DNA of 8,966 nt from Candidatus Aminicenantota bacterium (GTDB lineage Bacteria; Acidobacteriota; Aminicenantia; Aminicenantales; Aminicenantaceae): contig JAUWJP010000053.1 of the NCBI GenBank assembly GCA_030607635.1, forward strand, positions 1-8,966. Reading direction: 5' to 3'. The translations under genes were made by a program, and so were the position numbers. Each line of letters begins with the position of its first letter. The first letter of the stretch is position 1. Of this stretch, positions 5,834 to 8,966 are shown piece after piece. Below the pieces are notes generated by a model that saw nothing but the letters and a program-made list of their open reading frames with translations, made no database searches and had not been told where the DNA came from.

Positions 5834-6268
5834 TTATTTTTTTTCCTCGGGTTCTATGGGTCTTGTTATAAGTCCGGTTATCTCCACACCCGCTTTTTTA
5901 GAAATATAAAGAATGCGCATAACAAAACCATAGGGGAGGCTCTCATCGGCGCGGATGAACACAATTTTCTTTTCTTTTCCATAGAAATATTCTTTCAATT
6001 TTTGTTCCAGCAAAAATTGATTGATGACAGAATTTTCAATGTGAATGTATTTATCCTTGGTGATAGTAAGGGTTAGGCCTTCTTCTGCAGGTGTTGATTC
6101 TGTTTCAGCTTGAGGAAGATTAACGCTAATTCCAGATTGAATCATAGGGGCTGTTACCATGAAAATGACCAGGAGAACGAGCATGACATCCACAAAAGGT
6201 GTGACATTTATCTCCGATAGAGAAGTTCCGAGACGTCTTTTGTAGGGCGGGCGCGCTTTAAGGGCCAT
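5834..6268 (-). CDS. tolR: TolR/ExbD-family proton-channel subunit
   Basis: TolR forms, with TolQ, the proton-driven motor in the inner membrane. It has a short basic cytosolic N-terminus, then EINVTPFVDVMLVLLVIFMV, the family hallmark. Asp27 in the membrane helix (about 23-42) is the proton-relay residue. A periplasmic domain (about 45-144) follows, containing the typical NLPQAE and a VFIRADESLPYG segment. I chose the ATG at 6268 (144 residues), preceded by GGGA with 6 nt spacing. The same frame also has a TTG at 6283 that would add five residues (MPGSS) but offers no better ribosome site. The gene overlaps the end of tolQ by 11 nt. ExbD is the alternative name, but the adjacent tolB and pal favour TolR. 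Confidence 0.95.
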   Translation of the reverse strand: MALKARPPYKRRLGTSLSEINVTPFVDVMLVLLVIFMVTAPMIQSGISVNLPQAETESTPAEEGLTLTITKDKYIHIENSVINQFLLEQKLKEYFYGKEKKIVFIRADESLPYGFVMRILYISKKAGVEITGLITRPIEPEEKK

Positions 6269-6920
6269 AGAGCTTCCCGGCAATGCTTAAAAATTCGAGA
6301 GAAAAATCTTCCATCTCAGTTACCAGGTTTTTTATCTGGTGAAGGTAATGGTTGTAAGCGATAACCGCAGGAACGGCAGCAAAGAGGCCTGCCGCCGTGG
6401 CAATGAGTGCTTCGGCAATTCCGGGAGCGACTACATCAAGACCTGCAGATTTGACTATCCCGATTCTCTGGAAGGCGACCATGATTCCCCACACGGTCCC
6501 GAACAGACCAATGAAAGGAGTTACACTTCCTGTAGTAGCAAGGAAGCTCATCCTTTTTTCCAGCTTGGATATCTCGCTGTTTGAAGCCTTTACCAGAGCT
6601 CGCTCCACGCTTTCGAGCCTATCCAAGGTAAGAGGCCGTTCTGGATTGGATCTGCTCAGATAGACGAGCTCTTTATATCCAGACTGAAAGAGTGAAGCCA
6701 GAGGGCTGCCGCGGTATTTCCTAGAGGCTCTATTCACCTCAGATAGATTATTGCTTTTTTGAAACACTTTCAGAAATTTTTGTGACTGGGAAAAAGCGGA
6801 TTTCAAGGTTGTTCTTTTGAAGAAAATAATTGCCCACGAAAAGACTGAGAAGAAAATAAGGACGAGGATGACCAGTTGGACTACAATATTGGCCTCAATA
6901 ATGAGTTTTAGAAAGTTCAT
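6258..6920 (-). CDS. tolQ: TolQ/ExbB-family motor protein (MotA/TolQ/ExbB proton channel)
   Basis: TolQ forms the pentameric inner-membrane scaffold through which protons drive TolR and the transducer. Three membrane helices are visible: about 12-34, about 126-150 (SFLATTGSVTPFIGLFGTVW and on) and about 165-192 (GIAEALIATAAGLFAAVPAV). The Gly/Thr-rich second and third helices are the family signature. A large cytosolic loop (35-125) lies between the first two. At 220 residues the length is usual. It is the first gene of the tolQRAB unit and diverges from ktrB. No clear Shine-Dalgarno precedes the ATG at 6920, and the best promoter candidate implies a very short leader. A start further upstream is not supported. 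TolQ is preferred over ExbB because of the downstream tolB-pal. Confidence 0.95.
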   Translation of the reverse strand: MNFLKLIIEANIVVQLVILVLIFFSVFSWAIIFFKRTTLKSAFSQSQKFLKVFQKSNNLSEVNRASRKYRGSPLASLFQSGYKELVYLSRSNPERPLTLDRLESVERALVKASNSEISKLEKRMSFLATTGSVTPFIGLFGTVWGIMVAFQRIGIVKSAGLDVVAPGIAEALIATAAGLFAAVPAVIAYNHYLHQIKNLVTEMEDFSLEFLSIAGKLYGP

Positions 6921-6935
6921 CGGCGGTTCTTAAAA

Positions 6936-6964
6936 AAAGTAGCATATGCCAGGGTTAAAGTCAA
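6936..6964 (-). promoter_or_regulatory. Possible sigma-70 promoter of tolQ
   Basis: On the minus strand TTGACT (6959-6964) is followed by 17 nt and TACTTT (6936-6941). The -35 matches 5 of 6 consensus bases, but the -10 only 3 of 6. Transcription would start only about 10 nt before the tolQ ATG. Its -35 box overlaps the outer arm of the palindrome at 6961-6986. Confidence 0.4.
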
Positions 6965-6986
6965 TCTGGGGTCAGACCCCAATTGA
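6961..6986. repeat. Palindromic element with GGGGTCAGACCCC core
   Basis: TGGGGTC-A-GACCCCA (6967-6981) is a perfect 7-bp palindrome around one base. Allowing one bulged C (6966), pairing extends a further five base pairs to 6961 and 6986. It lies between the divergent -35 boxes of tolQ and ktrB. The 13-bp core differs at only two positions from the core GGGGACAGGCCCC at 490-502. I infer a dispersed short palindromic repeat, which could also act as an operator. Confidence 0.75.
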
Positions 6987-6992
6987 TCTCGA

Positions 6993-7021
6993 TTGACAAA
7001 ATCTTGATTAAGTAATAGATT
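6993..7021 (+). promoter_or_regulatory. Sigma-70 promoter of ktrB
   Basis: A perfect TTGACA (6993-6998) is followed by exactly 17 nt and TAGATT (7016-7021, 4 of 6 matches). Transcription should begin near 7028, leaving a leader of about 42 nt that contains the strong ribosome site at 7054-7063. This placement supports a translation start near 7070 rather than further downstream. Confidence 0.7.
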
Positions 7022-7053
7022 TGATATTTAAATAAAGACAAAGAGGAGGGCTT

Positions 7054-7063
7054 AAAAAGGAGG
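7054..7063 (+). promoter_or_regulatory. Strong ribosome binding site that sets an AUU start for ktrB
   Basis: AAAAAGGAGG is a full-strength Shine-Dalgarno. Six nucleotides later lies ATT at 7070. No ATG or GTG occurs in any frame between 7000 and the TTG at 7133, and that TTG has no ribosome site in front of it. Confidence 0.75.
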
Positions 7064-7069
7064 CAACCT

Positions 7070-8407
7070 ATTAAAGCAGAGAGGAGATTTCAGCCAGCTC
7101 AATTCCTGGCTATAAGTTTTATTGTTGCCATATTGGGAGGCACCTTCCTTCTTCTTCTTCCTTTCAGTACAAAATCAGGCCATATTTCTCTCGTTGATGC
7201 TCTCTTTACAGCTACATCCGGAGTTTGTGTGACCGGCCTTATTGTCCAGGATACAGCTACGTACTTCACTCCGTTCGGTCAGGCCGTTATCCTAATTCTG
7301 TTTCAATTGGGTGGGCTGGGAATCATGACTTTTTCGACCCTTATTCTTTTGGTTGCTGGAAAAAGAATTTCCATAAAAGACAGGATCATCATTCAGCAGG
7401 GATTTCATCATGGGGCACCTAAAGATTTTAAATCTCTCATCAAGACTATATTTTTATATGCTTTGACTCTTGAGGCTGCAGGAACTCTCTCTCTTTTTCT
7501 TCGGTGGCAGAAAGACTTTCCCTGGCAAAAGGCTCTCTCTTATTCAGTTTTTCATTCCATCTCAGCTCTTTGTAATGCAGGCTTTTCTCTTTTTAGCCGC
7601 AGTTTCATTTCTTACAGAAGTGATACATGGATAAATATCACGCTCTTTCTTCTGATAATACTCGGCGGAGTGGGATTTTTAGCACTTCAAGAAATGAAGG
7701 AAGTCTTTTCTGGTGTTTTAAGAAGAAGGAAAACTAAAATTTCTCTCCATACCAAGTTGGTTCTTACCCTGACTTCGTTCCTGGTGGCTTTTTCCTTCGT
7801 TCTATTTCTGGCGATTGAGTGGAATCATTCGTTAAAAATGTTCACCCTGAAGGAAAAGATTTTCTCTTCCATTTTTCAAGTTGTAACTCCTCGCACGGCC
7901 GGATTCAACACCATGGACCTGAATTCTTTAAGTTTCTCCGCTGTCCTGCTTTTAATTATGCTGATGTTTATAGGAGCCTCTTCAGGCTCAACAGGTGGAG
8001 GCATCAAAACAAGTACAATTGGAGTGATACTTGGATTCTTGAAATCTAAAATCACGGCCAGGGATTCGGTTAATCTTTTTCGTAGAACTCTACCTCCGGA
8101 ATCAGTCTTGAAGGCCTTCACAGTCATTACTTTGGCCATATGCGTCATTTTCTTCTCTTCTTTTATCCTCCTGCTTACCCAACCAGTGGCAAGCATGAAG
8201 GAAGCGCTTTTTGAAGTTTTTTCTGCGTTCAGCACGGTGGGGCTTTCTCTGGGCATAACACCAAAGCTGAGCAGCTTAGGTAAAATTGTGATCATCTTAA
8301 CCATGTACATCGGGAGGATTGGTCCCTTAACCTTGTTGTATGCTTTCAGCCGTCAGAAGGCCTACGGGCGATTTGAGTATGTTGAAGAAACTGTTATGAT
8401 AGGATAG
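7070..8407 (+). CDS. ktrB: K+ transporter channel subunit, KtrB/TrkH family (probable AUU start)
   Basis: This is the ion-conducting membrane subunit of a Ktr/Trk potassium uptake system. From the AUU at 7070 it has 445 residues, the usual KtrB length. The four pore loops each carry the filter Gly: TSGVCVTGL (Gly56), HSISALCNAGF (Gly171), TPRTAGFNT (Gly278) and FSTVGLSLG (Gly391). The gating loop in the third repeat is visible as GASSGSTGGGIKTST (302-316). I place the start at AUU because a perfect ribosome site precedes it and because the family N-terminus (here FQPAQFLAISF before the first helix) is encoded upstream of the TTG at 7133. A TTG start would give 424 residues and remove half of the first helix. 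The frame is open back to 7025 with no ATG, GTG or TTG. Its own promoter lies at 6993-7021, and ktrA follows after 23 nt. Confidence 0.92.
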   Translation: MKAERRFQPAQFLAISFIVAILGGTFLLLLPFSTKSGHISLVDALFTATSGVCVTGLIVQDTATYFTPFGQAVILILFQLGGLGIMTFSTLILLVAGKRISIKDRIIIQQGFHHGAPKDFKSLIKTIFLYALTLEAAGTLSLFLRWQKDFPWQKALSYSVFHSISALCNAGFSLFSRSFISYRSDTWINITLFLLIILGGVGFLALQEMKEVFSGVLRRRKTKISLHTKLVLTLTSFLVAFSFVLFLAIEWNHSLKMFTLKEKIFSSIFQVVTPRTAGFNTMDLNSLSFSAVLLLIMLMFIGASSGSTGGGIKTSTIGVILGFLKSKITARDSVNLFRRTLPPESVLKAFTVITLAICVIFFSSFILLLTQPVASMKEALFEVFSAFSTVGLSLGITPKLSSLGKIVIILTMYIGRIGPLTLLYAFSRQKAYGRFEYVEETVMIG

Positions 8408-8430
8408 AATCAGGAAAGGAGACTTCGGTT

Positions 8431-8966
8431 ATGAAATTTGCAGTGATAGGACTTGGGAGTTTCGGATCAAACATTGCCAAAACTCTTTATGAGAAAGGAA
8501 ATGAGGTGTTAGCAGTGGATGAAGATAAGGAGAAGATTGATGAAGTCAAGAATTTTGTATCTCATGCTGTACACATGGATGCTGCTGATAAGGAAAATCT
8601 TCAGGCTCTGGGAATCAAAGATATGGATGTTGTGATCGTGAGTTTAGGGCCGGAGATGGAAGCTTCTATACTCACTGTTCTTTACCTGAATGAGATGGGA
8701 ACAAAACGCATAGTGGCCAAAGCCCTGACAGAAGATCATGCTAAAATTTTAGAATCAGTTGGAGCCACAGAGACTATCTATCCAGAGAAGGATATGGCCA
8801 TTAAGACAGCTCTGAAGTTGAGCTGTCCTAACGTGCTGGAATACCTTCCTCTTATATCCGGTTTTGGAATTCAGGAGATCGCACCCCCAGAAAAATTTAT
8901 CGGAAAGAATTTACGAGAGCTTGATTTGAGAAACAAGTACGGTATTCAGGTTATTGCTATCAAAGA
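8431..8966 (+). CDS. ktrA: K+ uptake regulatory RCK protein, KtrA/TrkA family, 3' end outside the window
   Basis: This is the cytosolic gating ring subunit that binds ATP/ADP or NAD(H) and controls the KtrB channel. The frame is open from the ATG at 8431 to the window edge, giving 178 residues. The RCK_N Rossmann fold spans about 1-130. It has the nucleotide loop GLGSFG (7-12) and the acidic residue after strand two in VLAVDED. Typical features such as VHMDAADKENLQALGIKDMD and VAKALTEDHAKILESVGA are present. An RCK_C (TrkA-C) domain begins around 140 (LISGFGIQEIAPPEKFIGKNL). KtrA is usually about 220 residues, so about 40 are probably missing. A second RCK pair, as in TrkA, cannot be excluded. 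AAAGGAGA lies 9 nt before the start. It is co-transcribed with ktrB. RCK_C domains of this group can bind c-di-AMP; that is family knowledge, not seen here. Confidence 0.93.
   Translation, partial: MKFAVIGLGSFGSNIAKTLYEKGNEVLAVDEDKEKIDEVKNFVSHAVHMDAADKENLQALGIKDMDVVIVSLGPEMEASILTVLYLNEMGTKRIVAKALTEDHAKILESVGATETIYPEKDMAIKTALKLSCPNVLEYLPLISGFGIQEIAPPEKFIGKNLRELDLRNKYGIQVIAIK

Noticed and set aside
6269..6283. TTG at 6283 as the tolR start
   Set aside because: The ATG at 6268 has GGGA at good spacing and gives the usual short overlap with tolQ; the five extra residues add nothing conserved.
7876..8310. 144-codon minus-strand open frame inside ktrB
   Set aside because: It is antisense to the conserved pore-loop and gating region of KtrB; the composition is that of an antisense frame and no ribosome site precedes it.
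7133..8407. TTG at 7133 as the ktrB start
   Set aside because: It has no ribosome site, would remove half of the first membrane helix, and lies 70 nt beyond a perfect Shine-Dalgarno.

Overview
The window comes from a diderm (Gram-negative-type) bacterium. It has a complete Tol-Pal envelope machine, a Pal lipoprotein with a lipobox, Sec signal peptides and a TonB/TolA-type energy transducer. Base composition is moderately AT-rich, with no obvious compositional break inside the genes. The layout (ExbB/TolQ-like, ExbD/TolR-like, a TonB-C protein, TolB, Pal, CpoB) and the short GGGG-CAG-CCCC palindromes would fit Acidobacteriota (for example Aminicenantes) or a deltaproteobacterial-type lineage. 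That placement is inference; no marker in the window settles it.

Layout. Positions 1-473 (+) hold the C-terminal end of PTS enzyme I (ptsI), followed by a hairpin terminator. The terminator lies in a nest of direct and inverted repeats (472-627) that separates ptsI from a convergent small unknown gene (631-867, -). Positions 868-1167 hold no confident gene but contain an AT-rich palindrome and a possible promoter. From 1168 to 6920 everything is on the minus strand. In transcription order it is tolQ, tolR, a TolA/TonB-like gene and tolB, which are overlapping or nearly touching. Then come an intrinsic terminator and a near-consensus sigma-70 promoter, followed by pal, cpoB (ybgF), ssb and a stand-alone type II phosphomannose isomerase cupin. 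On the plus strand, divergent from tolQ, lies a K+ uptake pair: a KtrB/TrkH channel subunit (7070-8407) and the start of a KtrA/TrkA RCK regulator (8431 to the window end).

How the genes work together. TolQ-TolR form the proton-driven inner-membrane motor and the TonB-C protein is the transducer. TolB is the periplasmic propeller, Pal the peptidoglycan-binding outer-membrane lipoprotein, and CpoB the periplasmic coiled-coil/TPR partner. The complex constricts the outer membrane at division. The terminator and promoter split the cluster into a motor unit and a Pal unit, and ssb is translationally coupled to cpoB in the latter. KtrB with KtrA forms a gated K+ uptake system.

Most notable points. 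The ktrB gene appears to start at AUU: a perfect Shine-Dalgarno sits 6 nt before it, no ATG or GTG is available, and the only TTG would cut into the first membrane helix. Two dispersed palindromes (490-502 and 6968-6980) share 11 of 13 positions and look like one repeat family. I see no previously undescribed multi-gene system here; the genes are mostly well-known housekeeping families.
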